A DNA stretch of 21,682 nucleotides from Candidatus Woesearchaeota archaeon (GCA_016784195.1 JADHVE010000018.1:1-21682); one strand, 5' to 3'; counted from the first letter of the stretch, positions 1 to 6,645 are shown. Notes: generated by a model from the letters alone, not told the origin. Numbers and translations are program-made.

Positions 1-949
1 GGTTTTCTGTTACTAAAAAACCAAAGCGCTTTATTAAAGCTTTTTTGCATCCAGGACAAAACGTTGTTTCTCCGTCTTGGGTTCTTACATTTCCAAGGTA
101 GACATATTTTAATCCTGCTTTTTTTGCAATATTTCTTGTTTTTATCAGACTGCTCTCTGAAGTTGACTCTAACTCATCTGATTTATAACAGGGATAAAAA
201 GCAGAGAAATGCAATGGAATTTCGGTGCCTAAATTTTTCTTAATCCATTCGCACATCTTTTTGATTTCCTTTGGATTGTCATTTAAAGTAGGGATTATTA
301 AGTTTGTAATTTCCAACCAGGTTTTGCTTTTGCTTATTGTCTCTAGTGTGTTTAAGACGGGTTCTAAGCTTGCAGTTGTTATTTCCCGGTAGAATTTTTC
401 ATTAAAGGACTTTAAGTCAACATTAACAGCATCCAGATAAGGCAACAGCTCTTTTAATGGCTTTTCATTAATAAAGCCGTTTGTAACTGCAACTGTTTTA
501 ATGTTCTTTTTCCTAGCAAGCTTAAAAGTATCCAGCATATACTCGTAGAAAACAGTCGGCTCATTGTATGTTGCAGCTATACTTTTGCAGTTATTGTCTA
601 TTGCAGCCTTTACTAAATCTTTGGGCAGTAATTCTTCACTAGGATACCCATCTGGTTTTGCTTGCGAGGTTGTATAATTCTGGCAGTGCCTGCAATGCAG
701 ATTACATCCTATAGTTCCCCAGCTTAAAATTTTAGAAGAGGGCATGAAATGAAACAAAGGTTTTTTCTCTATGGGGTCAATAGCAACAGAAACAGCCTTC
801 CCATAAACCAATGAATAAAGCTTGCCTTCTATATTCTGCCTTACATTACAATTTCCAGTATTATTTTCCTTGATGATGCAGTTTCTAGGGCAAAGATTGC
901 ATTGTATTAAATCTTTATTTTTTTTTGTGTAATATTTTGCTTCTTTCAT
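1..949 (-). CDS. amrS: AmrS-like radical SAM enzyme (AmmeMemoRadiSam type), C-terminus cut off by the window edge
   Basis: The reading frame starts at ATG 949-947 and is open to base 1, giving 316 residues without a stop. The radical SAM cluster motif is CNLHCRHC, with C82, C86 and C89 in the family's CX3CX2C spacing. An N-terminal cysteine set (C17, C20, C24, C34) and a C-terminal CPGC knuckle also match AmrS, which is usually about 330-340 residues, so only a short tail is missing. AmrS-type enzymes use S-adenosylmethionine to make a 5'-deoxyadenosyl radical; their substrate is not settled. The usual partners, AMMECR1 and Memo, are not in this window. The family is related to pyruvate formate-lyase activases, so such annotations are possible. 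An AT-rich stretch 10-25 bases upstream may be the promoter; I see no SD site. Confidence 0.88.
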   Translation of the reverse strand, partial: MKEAKYYTKKNKDLIQCNLCPRNCIIKENNTGNCNVRQNIEGKLYSLVYGKAVSVAIDPIEKKPLFHFMPSSKILSWGTIGCNLHCRHCQNYTTSQAKPDGYPSEELLPKDLVKAAIDNNCKSIAATYNEPTVFYEYMLDTFKLARKKNIKTVAVTNGFINEKPLKELLPYLDAVNVDLKSFNEKFYREITTASLEPVLNTLETISKSKTWLEITNLIIPTLNDNPKEIKKMCEWIKKNLGTEIPLHFSAFYPCYKSDELESTSESSLIKTRNIAKKAGLKYVYLGNVRTQDGETTFCPGCKKALIKRFGFLVTEN

Positions 950-1110
950 TTTTATCAATAAAAATTAAAAATATTAACTCAACCAGGTTCACAACTAATT
1001 AATATTCTGCTGAAATTCTACTAGTGTTGGTTACTGGCTGTTTTTTAATGGTTTTTTAACTATTGATTTATAAGTTTATTAAGTTTATTATAAGAAAAAG
1101 AAAAAAATAG

Positions 1111-1317
1111 CTATTTGGCAGCTTTATTCATTTCTGCTATTATCTTATCTACTTCCTTGCCGTCCTTTCCATGCGCTTTTAAGCCCTGCTCCAGAGTCTC
1201 TTCAACAGCAACATGGCAGCCAATGCAATGTATGCCTTTGCCCATCAGGACTTCTGCTGTTTTTGGAAACTTGGTTATTACTTCTCCTATAGTCATGTCT
1301 TTTGTTATTTTATTCAT
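1111..1317 (-). CDS. DUF1858 / hybrid-cluster-associated redox disulfide domain protein
   Basis: This 68-residue protein carries the DUF1858 pattern: an N-terminal T-I-G-E-V segment, a helix with FPKTAEVL, then GIHCIGCHVA with the CxxC pair, and a helical C-terminus. The family is small, cytoplasmic and often found near redox enzymes; its biochemical role is not established. I choose the start at 1317 because AAGGTGA lies 7 bases upstream. The in-frame ATG at 1350 overlaps a likely TATA box (1349-1357 on this strand), so an 11-residue longer product is unlikely. The SD lies inside a CACCTT/AAGGTG palindrome (1324-1336). The upstream neighbour on the same strand is a small zinc ribbon, and POR genes start 0.4 kb away on the other strand. 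Confidence 0.82.
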   Translation of the reverse strand: MNKITKDMTIGEVITKFPKTAEVLMGKGIHCIGCHVAVEETLEQGLKAHGKDGKEVDKIIAEMNKAAK

Positions 1318-1323
1318 TAAAAT

Positions 1324-1357
1324 CACCTTGAAGGTGGAATTTTTAGGCATATAAAAA
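1324..1357 (-). promoter_or_regulatory. Promoter of the DUF1858 gene with a CACCTT/AAGGTG palindrome over the SD
   Basis: On the minus strand a TATA-like element (1357-1349) lies about 26 bases from an expected transcript start near 1328. The palindrome CACCTT-G-AAGGTG (1324-1336, plus-strand reading) spans that point and contains the SD. It could act as a DNA operator over the start site, or as an RNA hairpin hiding the SD if transcription starts further upstream. Confidence 0.45.
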
Positions 1358-1385
1358 TGTTTTTGTTAGATTGATTTTAATGCTC

Positions 1386-1511
1386 TTATTTGATATTTTC
1401 GCAATCTCTGCATACAAAATTATCAGAAGTATCATCAATATTAACTATGCCAGATGCTTCAACATAATTATCGCATTTAGTGCATTTAAATATGTTCTGA
1501 AAAACCTGCAT
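1386..1511 (-). CDS. 41-residue zinc-ribbon protein
   Basis: The minus strand encodes 41 residues from ATG 1511-1509 to TAA 1388-1386. C10-x2-C13 and C34-x2-C37 form a four-cysteine zinc ribbon with an acidic loop between (GIVNIDDTSD). GGGTG lies 6 bases before the ATG, and a TATA-like TTTAAATAATTT near 1544-1556 sits at a suitable distance upstream. I do not recognise a named family. Such minimal ribbons bind zinc and often contact nucleic acid or larger proteins, but no partner is visible. The gene lies just upstream of the DUF1858 gene on the same strand. Paired cysteines, an SD and a promoter together argue against a chance frame. Confidence 0.62.
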   Translation of the reverse strand: MQVFQNIFKCTKCDNYVEASGIVNIDDTSDNFVCRDCENIK

Positions 1512-1617
1512 AGTTACACCCTGAGATATATTTTAGAGGCGGTGTTTAAATAATTTATGTATCTTAACTCTATTACTAAAATACCCCTAAAATCTAAAAT
1601 AAAAAGATTTATACGAA

Positions 1618-1685
1618 GAAAATCAAAAGATTTTCAAGCTTAAAGTTCCGGAAATTTTTTTTTTGATTTCCGATAACTTTAAATA
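1618..1685 (+). promoter_or_regulatory. POR operon promoter with two inverted repeats
   Basis: TTTAAATA at 1678-1685 is a good archaeal TATA box; the expected transcript start is at or just before the porC ATG (1711), so the message is probably leaderless. Upstream are two inverted repeats: GAAAATC-AAAA-GATTTTC (1618-1635) and CGGAAAT-N10-ATTTCCG (1649-1672). The second ends 5 bases before the TATA box and overlaps the place where TFB recognition elements lie, which is typical of a regulator site. A second TATA-like TTTATAC lies at about 1608-1614. Confidence 0.55.
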
Positions 1686-1710
1686 GTAAAATAAAACCAA
1701 TATTTCCCTT

Positions 1711-2274
1711 ATGAAAGATATTCTAGAGATAAGAATTCATGGCCGTGGTGGCCAGGGAGCAAAAACAGCCTCTCAGTTCATTGTTGAAGCAGCATTGGAT
1801 CAGGGTAAATATATAAAGGCATTTCCAGAGTACGGCCCGGAAAGAAGAGGTGCTCCTGTAGCGGCTTTTGCACGCATATCAGACAAGCCAATACATACCT
1901 ATGCTCCAATCACTAATCCTGACATTGTTCTTGTTATTGACAATACTTTAATTGGATTTGTTGATGTGACTAAAGGCTTAACTAACAAAGGAATCCTTAT
2001 CGTGAATACATGTGAAGAATCATCCAAGATGAAGGAAAAAACAAAATTTAAAGGAAATGTTTATACAGTGGATGCAACTAATATTTCCATAAAGCTGTTA
2101 GGCAAAAACCTGCCCAATATATCTATGCTGGGAGCATTAGTTAAAATTGCCAATAATATCTCTTTAGAATCATTAAAAAACAAGATAAAAGAAAAATTCC
2201 TTAAAAAGATTGGAGAGGAAAAAACAGAAAAAACAATTGAATCCTTGATTAAGGGTTATGATGAAGTAAGATGA
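1711..2274 (+). CDS. porC: Pyruvate (2-oxoacid):ferredoxin oxidoreductase, gamma subunit
   Basis: POR oxidises pyruvate and CoA to acetyl-CoA and CO2, passing electrons to ferredoxin in the cytoplasm. This 187-residue protein is the gamma subunit. It opens with the family motif IRIHGRGGQGAKTA (residues 8-20), followed by the segment FPEYGPERRGAPV. The length is normal for the family. Its stop overlaps the porD start in ATGA (2271-2274), so translation is coupled and the subunits can be made in step. The ATG lies about 26-30 bases after the TATA box at 1678, with no SD, so a leaderless message is likely. The substrate could be another 2-oxoacid, but the gamma-delta-alpha-beta arrangement and the alpha and beta sequences favour pyruvate. 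Confidence 0.93.
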   Translation: MKDILEIRIHGRGGQGAKTASQFIVEAALDQGKYIKAFPEYGPERRGAPVAAFARISDKPIHTYAPITNPDIVLVIDNTLIGFVDVTKGLTNKGILIVNTCEESSKMKEKTKFKGNVYTVDATNISIKLLGKNLPNISMLGALVKIANNISLESLKNKIKEKFLKKIGEEKTEKTIESLIKGYDEVR

Positions 2275-2543
2275 AGAAATCATGGAAAGAGATGGATATA
2301 GGAGGATTGACAGAGGCAGCTTCATCTTTAAAGTTTAAGACAGGCTCATGGAAATCATTTAAGCCAATAACAGATTTAAAAAAATGCATCAACTGTATGA
2401 TTTGCGTTGTTAACTGCCCTGAAGACTGCATTCCATCAAAAGACGGGAAAAGAAAAGATACAGATTTGGATTTTTGCAAGGGATGTGGAATTTGCGCTAA
2501 AATATGCCCTGTCAAGTGCATAAAAATGGAAGAGGAGCAATAA
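2271..2543 (+). CDS. porD: Pyruvate:ferredoxin oxidoreductase, delta subunit (2x[4Fe-4S] ferredoxin)
   Basis: This 90-residue protein has two CX2CX2CX3CP motifs, C39/C42/C45/C49 and C69/C72/C75/C79. These hold the two [4Fe-4S] clusters that carry electrons from the beta subunit to free ferredoxin. Each motif is followed by one extra cysteine (C53, C83) in a matching place, which suggests an internal duplication. The N-terminal stretch with GGLTEAASSLKFKTGSW is typical of PorD. It overlaps porC by 4 bases and ends 2 bases before the porA ATG. GAGGAG inside its last codons probably acts as the SD for porA. Confidence 0.93.
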   Translation: MKKSWKEMDIGGLTEAASSLKFKTGSWKSFKPITDLKKCINCMICVVNCPEDCIPSKDGKRKDTDLDFCKGCGICAKICPVKCIKMEEEQ

Positions 2544-2545
2544 AG

Positions 2546-3712
2546 ATGCCAGAAATAAAAGCTTTAACAGGAGATCAGGCAGTTGCAGAAGCAATGAAGC
2601 AGATTAATCCGGATGTTGTTCCTGCTTATCCGATTACTCCTCAGACAGAAATAGCAATGACTTTTGCAAAGTTTGTGGCAGATGGTGATGTAGATACTGA
2701 GATGATTCGTGTTGAATCAGAGCATTCAGCCATGTCTGCCTGTGTCGGAGCTTCTGCAGCAGGGGCTAGGGCAATGACTGCTACAAGTTCTGCTGGCTTA
2801 GCCTTGATGTGGGAGATTGTAGGAGTTGCATCAGGCTTAAGACTGCCGATTGTTATGAATGTTGTAAACAGAGCATTATCTGCTCCGATAAATATACACT
2901 GCGATCATTCAGACTCAATGGGCTGCAGAGATTTGTCATGGATTCAGATTTATTCTGAAGATGCCCAGGAAGCTTATGAGCATACAATTTTAGCTGTTAG
3001 ATTAGCAGAGAATAAAAAAGTTTTACTACCTGTCATGGTAATGCAGGACGGCTTTATAACATCACATAGCCTAGAGAATGTTGAAGTTCTTGAAGATTCT
3101 AAAATCAAAAAATTTATTGGAGAGTATAAGCCTCATAAACCTTTGCTTGACATAAAAAATCCTGTTACTTATGGGCCATTGCCACTGCAGAATGCCTATT
3201 TTGAGATGAAAAGACAGCAGATAGATGCAATGGAGAACGCCCATAAAATATTTTTAGATATAGGCGAAGAACTTTCAAAAATAACAAAGAGAAAATATTA
3301 CTATTTTGAGGAATATAAAACAAAAGATGCAAAAGCAGTAATTGTTGTTTTGAATTCAACTGCCGGAACAACAAAAGCAGTAATTGACAGGATGAGACAA
3401 GAAGGGAAAAAGGTTGGCTTGTTGAAAATAAGGCTGTTTAGGCCATTTCCCTATAAGGAAGTTGCTAATGCTTTGAAAGATATCAAGTTTGCAGCTGTTT
3501 TGGACAGATCAGATAGTTTCGGGGCAAATGCTCCTTTGTATTCTGAAATAAAAAATTCACTTTATGATTTAACTAAAAGACCAAAACTGCAAAACTGTAT
3601 TTTTGGATTAGGCGGAAGAGATATTTCAGAAGATGATATTGAAAAATTATTTTCAGATTTGTTAAAAGGTAATGTTTCAGATAAAGTTAAGTTTATAGGC
3701 TTAAACGAATAA
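2546..3712 (+). CDS. porA: Pyruvate:ferredoxin oxidoreductase, alpha subunit
   Basis: The 388-residue alpha subunit forms part of the active site for pyruvate and thiamine diphosphate together with PorB. Visible marks are AYPITPQTEI (residues 27-36), VESEHSAMSACVGASAAGAR (57-76) and a C-terminal transketolase-like domain with KVGLLKIRLFRPFP. Length and domain order are normal. The frame is open upstream to 2504, but I place the start at ATG 2546: the conserved domain begins right after it, and GAGGAG lies about 10 bases upstream. An earlier start would sit inside porD. A 123-bp gap separates it from porB. Confidence 0.93.
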   Translation: MPEIKALTGDQAVAEAMKQINPDVVPAYPITPQTEIAMTFAKFVADGDVDTEMIRVESEHSAMSACVGASAAGARAMTATSSAGLALMWEIVGVASGLRLPIVMNVVNRALSAPINIHCDHSDSMGCRDLSWIQIYSEDAQEAYEHTILAVRLAENKKVLLPVMVMQDGFITSHSLENVEVLEDSKIKKFIGEYKPHKPLLDIKNPVTYGPLPLQNAYFEMKRQQIDAMENAHKIFLDIGEELSKITKRKYYYFEEYKTKDAKAVIVVLNSTAGTTKAVIDRMRQEGKKVGLLKIRLFRPFPYKEVANALKDIKFAAVLDRSDSFGANAPLYSEIKNSLYDLTKRPKLQNCIFGLGGRDISEDDIEKLFSDLLKGNVSDKVKFIGLNE

Positions 3713-3835
3713 TAAATCAATATTCCATAAAAAAGCCATTACCACCATCCCCCTACCCTAATTAAAAAATTTCAATAATAAAGACAATCGATAAATATTA
3801 TCAATAATGCATCAGATTAATTAAAAAATATTAAA
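3713..3835 (+). promoter_or_regulatory. Leader between porA and porB, possible internal promoter
   Basis: The 123-bp gap is wide for this tight operon. ATAAATATT at 3790-3798 is TATA-like and would place a transcript start near 3820, giving porB a short leader without an SD. A C-rich stretch (about 3749-3765) has no clear partner. The beta subunit may be made from both the operon message and this promoter. Confidence 0.35.
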
Positions 3836-4762
3836 ATGGTAACAATAAAAGATTTGGCAAAAAAACTTGAAGAGAAAAAGTTTGTTGCAGGACATAGGAC
3901 ATGCGCTGGCTGCGGAATTCCCTTGATAGTCAGAACAGTATTGGCTGCTTCATCAAAGCCTGTTGTTGTTGCTGTTGCAACTGGTTGTTTGGAAGTTACA
4001 TCTACAATTTACCCTTATAGTTCCTGGAATATTCCTTATATCCACAATGCTTTTGAGAATGCCGCTTCTACGATTTCAGGAGTTGAGACAGCTTATAAGG
4101 TTTTAAGGAAAAAAGGTAAAATAAAGGAAGAAATTAATTTTGCAGCTTTTGGAGGCGATGGAGGAACTTATGATATTGGATTCCAGGCTTTGTCCGGAGC
4201 TCTTGAAAGAGGGCATAAGTTTGTTTATGTCTTGTATGATAATGAGGCATATATGAACACAGGAATTCAGAGAAGCTCTGCTACTCCTTTTGGCGCATCC
4301 ACTACAACTGCCCCTGCAGGCAAGGTCCATCAGGGCAAGGAAGAATGGAGAAAAGATATTACCCAAATAGCTGTTGCCCATCATATTCCTTATGTTGCCC
4401 AGGCTTCCCTTAGTAATCTGATTGATTTGTATAATAAAGCAGAGAAAGCATTCAATGCTGATGGCCCTGCTTTCCTTAATATTCTACAGCCATGCACTTT
4501 AGGCTGGAGCTATCCAATGGAAAAAACAATAGAGATGGCTAAATTAGCAGTTGAATCAAAATTCTGGCCTTTGTTTGAGGTTGAGAATGGAGTTTACAAG
4601 CTGAGTTATAAGCCTTCTAAAGATGTTCCTGTCTCTGAGTTCATGAAGGAACAAGGCAGATTTAAGCATCTGTTCAAGCCTGAGAATAAAAAGATACTTG
4701 AGTTTATACAAAAAAGAACTGATGAGGAATGGGATAGACTTCTGAAATTATGCGGTGAATGA
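3836..4762 (+). CDS. porB: Pyruvate:ferredoxin oxidoreductase, beta subunit (thiamine diphosphate binding)
   Basis: The 308-residue beta subunit binds thiamine diphosphate and a [4Fe-4S] cluster. The TPP motif begins with GGDGGTYDIGFQALSGALE (residues 107-124) and continues to DNEAYMNTG. Four cysteines in the family's pattern can hold the cluster: C23 and C26 (CAGC), C51 and C220. Length is normal for archaeal PorB. No SD precedes the ATG. Beyond its stop lies a tandem-repeat region facing a convergent winged-helix gene. Confidence 0.94.
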   Translation: MVTIKDLAKKLEEKKFVAGHRTCAGCGIPLIVRTVLAASSKPVVVAVATGCLEVTSTIYPYSSWNIPYIHNAFENAASTISGVETAYKVLRKKGKIKEEINFAAFGGDGGTYDIGFQALSGALERGHKFVYVLYDNEAYMNTGIQRSSATPFGASTTTAPAGKVHQGKEEWRKDITQIAVAHHIPYVAQASLSNLIDLYNKAEKAFNADGPAFLNILQPCTLGWSYPMEKTIEMAKLAVESKFWPLFEVENGVYKLSYKPSKDVPVSEFMKEQGRFKHLFKPENKKILEFIQKRTDEEWDRLLKLCGE

Positions 4763-4810
4763 TTGCTAAAAAATTACATAAATCAAAGTTAGAAAAAAAT
4801 TCACAACCCA

Positions 4811-4977
4811 AAACTATTCAAAACTTACTTCATAAATTTCTTAAGTTTCGTCCTTACAGTCCGAAACTATTCTAAATTTCCCTTGGGAAATTTCTTAAGT
4901 TTCGTCCTTACAGTCCGAAACTATTCGAAACTTATTTCATAAATTTCTTAAGTTTCGTCCTTACAGTCCGAAACTAT
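4811..4977. repeat. Tandem repeat, three copies of a 53-54 bp unit
   Basis: Copies run 4811-4863 (53 bp), 4864-4917 (54 bp) and 4918-4970 (53 bp), followed by the first 7 bases of a fourth. About 38 bp of each unit are identical; the first bases before 4811 look like a decayed further copy. Each unit contains AGTTTCG-N11-CGAAACT, a 7-bp inverted repeat (for example 4844-4850 with 4862-4868). The middle copy differs in its centre and carries a 20-bp palindrome, AAATTTCCC-TT-GGGAAATTT (4874-4893). The last copy overlaps the 3' end of the winged-helix gene and supplies its stop codon, so the array may have grown from that gene's end. Function unknown; a terminator, structured 3' UTR or mobile repeat are all possible. 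Confidence 0.93.
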
Positions 4978-5236
4978 CTGAGAACTCTTTTATTCTTTCA
5001 AACTCTAACAGGAACTTATGGCCCTGTTCTTTCATAAAAAACATCTTCCTGCCTTTTACCTGCTGCTCTTCAATCATTCCTTTCTGCAGGAGCATATTTA
5101 CGTATTCCTTTAATTTTACATGAGATAAATTGGATTTATACAAAAGATGAGTCGGCTTAATCTTTCCACCTTTATTCTGGATTGACCTAAGAATATCTGC
5201 AATTACCTCTAGTTTTCCACGTCTTTTTATAATCAT
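4961..5236 (-). CDS. Winged helix-turn-helix protein, coupled to a membrane protein
   Basis: This 91-residue protein has the fold pattern of small archaeal winged-helix proteins (HTH_45/ArnR-like): an N-terminal helix (EVIADILRSI), a recognition region (LSHVKLKEYVNMLLQKGMI) and a wing (EQQVKGRKMFFM), then a C-terminal helix. It is probably a DNA-binding regulator. Its ATG overlaps the stop of the seven-TM gene by 4 bases, so both are translated from one message. Its last codons (DSFGL and the stop) lie inside the third copy of the 53-bp tandem repeat. The target is unknown; regulation of its own operon or response to a signal sensed by the membrane partner is an inference. Confidence 0.75.
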   Translation of the reverse strand: MIIKRRGKLEVIADILRSIQNKGGKIKPTHLLYKSNLSHVKLKEYVNMLLQKGMIEEQQVKGRKMFFMKEQGHKFLLEFERIKEFSDSFGL

Positions 5237-5964
5237 TTTACAATCTTTGGCTTTTTCTTAAAGATCATCATAAAAGGAATCAGCAAGTATACAAAGCCAA
5301 GCAGCTGGATTATTTCAGCTAAAACATAGATAATTCTGGAATATATTACAAAAACAAAGAAAGCCTGAGAAACTAAAAGTATGGCAAATGCAATTACTAC
5401 AAATTTTGCTTTTTCGCTTTTAATCTGCCTATAGTTCATGTAATGAGAATAGGTTATAAGCATGAGAAGAACAAATGATGTGAGGTAAAATAACTGATAA
5501 TGTATGATGCTTATCCATGTTGTGAGAAATACAAAATAAACCAAAAGTGCAACAACTCGCTGGTTTTTCCAGGTAAGCCTTGAGATTATTAAGAATAAAA
5601 TCATAAATCCAAGCAGCATAAAAAAGATATACACCATAAATGCCAATGCGTTGATGTCATACGGAGTTAAGCCGGTAAATGTCTGGTGGATTGAACTTCC
5701 TAATGCAGATCTTGTTATGGCTGGCTTGTAAATCGCTAAGGTTCCGATAATTTTTACAATAAATGCAAAGGTTAAAGATAAAAAGGCAGTGCTGAAGTAT
5801 ACATACTTATTTTCTTTTGTTATTTTAAAGCATTTATAGCTGTAATATACCAATAACATGCAGACTATAATGGCTATTAATTCTATAATAGAATCAAAGC
5901 CATAGAACCATGTTGGGCTGAATACATAAGAAGGGAGTCCATAGGGCATACTATTAAACACCAT
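5233..5964 (-). CDS. Seven-TM integral membrane protein of unknown function
   Basis: The 243-residue protein has seven hydrophobic spans at about residues 24-43, 54-78, 105-128, 136-153, 157-175, 186-207 and 211-234, ending in a basic cytoplasmic tail (KKKPKIVK). No catalytic motif is visible. Seven-span modules of this size occur as the sensory part of some archaeal and bacterial kinases, but there is no kinase or other output domain here; the winged-helix protein encoded by the overlapping next gene could be the output. This is inference from gene order. A TATA box at 5987-5995 puts the transcript start at the ATG, so the message is probably leaderless. Confidence 0.7.
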   Translation of the reverse strand: MVFNSMPYGLPSYVFSPTWFYGFDSIIELIAIIVCMLLVYYSYKCFKITKENKYVYFSTAFLSLTFAFIVKIIGTLAIYKPAITRSALGSSIHQTFTGLTPYDINALAFMVYIFFMLLGFMILFLIISRLTWKNQRVVALLVYFVFLTTWISIIHYQLFYLTSFVLLMLITYSHYMNYRQIKSEKAKFVVIAFAILLVSQAFFVFVIYSRIIYVLAEIIQLLGFVYLLIPFMMIFKKKPKIVK

Positions 5965-5986
5965 AGCTTAAAAAAGCGTTTTTCCA

Positions 5987-5995
5987 TTTATAAAC
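5987..5995 (-). promoter_or_regulatory. TATA box of the seven-TM/winged-helix operon
   Basis: On the minus strand GTTTATAAA ends 22 bases before the ATG at 5964. This spacing fits a transcript that starts at or next to the start codon. Confidence 0.6.
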
Positions 5996-6059
5996 TTTGT
6001 GAATTTTAGTTCTTTACCAGCAGTTCATAATGGTTAATAAAGACCTAAGTTATACTATA

Positions 6060-6195
6060 GTTAAACCAATTAACACCTCCCAAAGTTTATTTGGTTAACA
6101 AATATTAAGAGCAAGCTTTTCAACACCTCTTTTTGCTTGCTTTTGATGATTAAAAGGCAGGCCAAAGCCCCTCTTTGGCTTGTCTTTATTTTTTT
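6060..6195 (+). ncRNA. Candidate small RNA: three hairpins with anti-SD-like loops and a T-run
   Basis: Three stem-loops follow each other. SL1: GTT (6060-6062) and AACCAA (6064-6069) pair with TTGGTTAAC (6091-6099) around a bulged A; the loop (6074-6086) contains CACCTCCC. SL2: 6107-6116 pairs with 6135-6144 (10 bp, one G-U); its 18-nt loop contains CACCTC. SL3: 6153-6167 pairs with 6173-6187 (15 bp, two G-U), loop CCCCT, followed by A and seven T. A TATA-like TTAATAAAG at 6034-6042 lies upstream at a fitting distance. CACCTCC is the same as the anti-SD end of 16S rRNA. The only open frame across it (minus strand, 6070-6255) looks like chance. Existence as a transcript is inferred; the structure is seen. 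Confidence 0.5.
6153..6195 (+). terminator. Hairpin plus T-run, 3' end of the candidate small RNA
   Basis: A 15-bp stem with a 5-base loop is followed by A and T7 (6189-6195). Archaeal RNA polymerase stops at T-runs, and the hairpin would stabilise the 3' end. No plus-strand protein gene ends just upstream, which is why a non-coding transcript is proposed. Confidence 0.6.
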
Positions 6196-6279
6196 AATCT
6201 CAATATGAATATTCTTTAGTAACCTCTTTTTCTTCAGAAATTTGTTCCTTATCACAGCTGATTATTAAAAACAAATTAG

Positions 6280-6315
6280 TTTAAATAAAATGGTAAACTA
6301 CACCTAACTAGGTGA
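6280..6315 (+). promoter_or_regulatory. Promoter and CACCTA/TAGGTG palindrome before the YkgJ-type gene
   Basis: TTTAAATA at 6280-6287 is a likely TATA box with an expected start near 6310. The perfect palindrome CACCTA-AC-TAGGTG (6301-6314) spans that position and includes the SD GGTGA (6311-6315) for the ATG at 6325. It resembles the palindrome before the DUF1858 gene. It may be an operator, or a hairpin hiding the SD in a longer transcript. Confidence 0.45.
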
Positions 6316-6324
6316 ATGTTAACT

Positions 6325-6645
6325 ATGGTGCTTAAATGTTCTGGATGTGGAGTATGTTGCAAACTATTTTTGATAAATCTAACTGAAGAAGAGTACAAAT
6401 CAGGCAGATATAAGACTCAATTCGAGATGTTTGAATTTGTTGAAGATTTTGATGAAGCAGAGATGTGTGCAGCAAACATAATTGAACAAAAAAATGATGG
6501 TTCCTGTATTTATCTAAAATATGCTAAATGCTCTATTCATGAAATAAGGCCCAAATCCTGCAGAAACTTTTTTTGCACATCAAAAGATAAAGGATTTAAA
6601 ACAATGATTGATAAGATTAGAAGGGAAAAGAATATAAATAATTAA
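6325..6645 (+). CDS. YkgJ-family cysteine cluster protein (CxxCxxCC)
   Basis: The 106-residue protein starts with KCSGCGVCCK, the CxxCxxCC motif of PF03692 (C5, C8, C11, C12), and has the family's second part, GSCIY...CSIHEIRPKSCRNFFC. These proteins are thought to bind an Fe-S cluster or zinc; the biochemical role is mostly unknown, though one relative is called flagellin N-methylase. I choose ATG 6325 because GGTGA ends 9 bases before it. The in-frame ATG at 6316 directly touches that SD and would be too close. The next gene begins 14 bases after its stop. Confidence 0.85.
   Translation: MVLKCSGCGVCCKLFLINLTEEEYKSGRYKTQFEMFEFVEDFDEAEMCAANIIEQKNDGSCIYLKYAKCSIHEIRPKSCRNFFCTSKDKGFKTMIDKIRREKNINN

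Noticed and set aside
1371..1553. Plus-strand frame of 60 codons
   Set aside because: No SD or promoter fit; the minus strand carries the paired CxxC zinc ribbon at the same place.
4811..4977. The repeat array as a CRISPR
   Set aside because: The intervals between the fixed parts are only 14-15 bp, two of three are nearly the same, and there is no cas gene. It is a tandem repeat.
6070..6255. Minus-strand frame of 61 codons across the hairpins
   Set aside because: Lys/Ile/Leu-rich without domain sense or a usable SD; it overlies three stems whose T-run points to plus-strand RNA.
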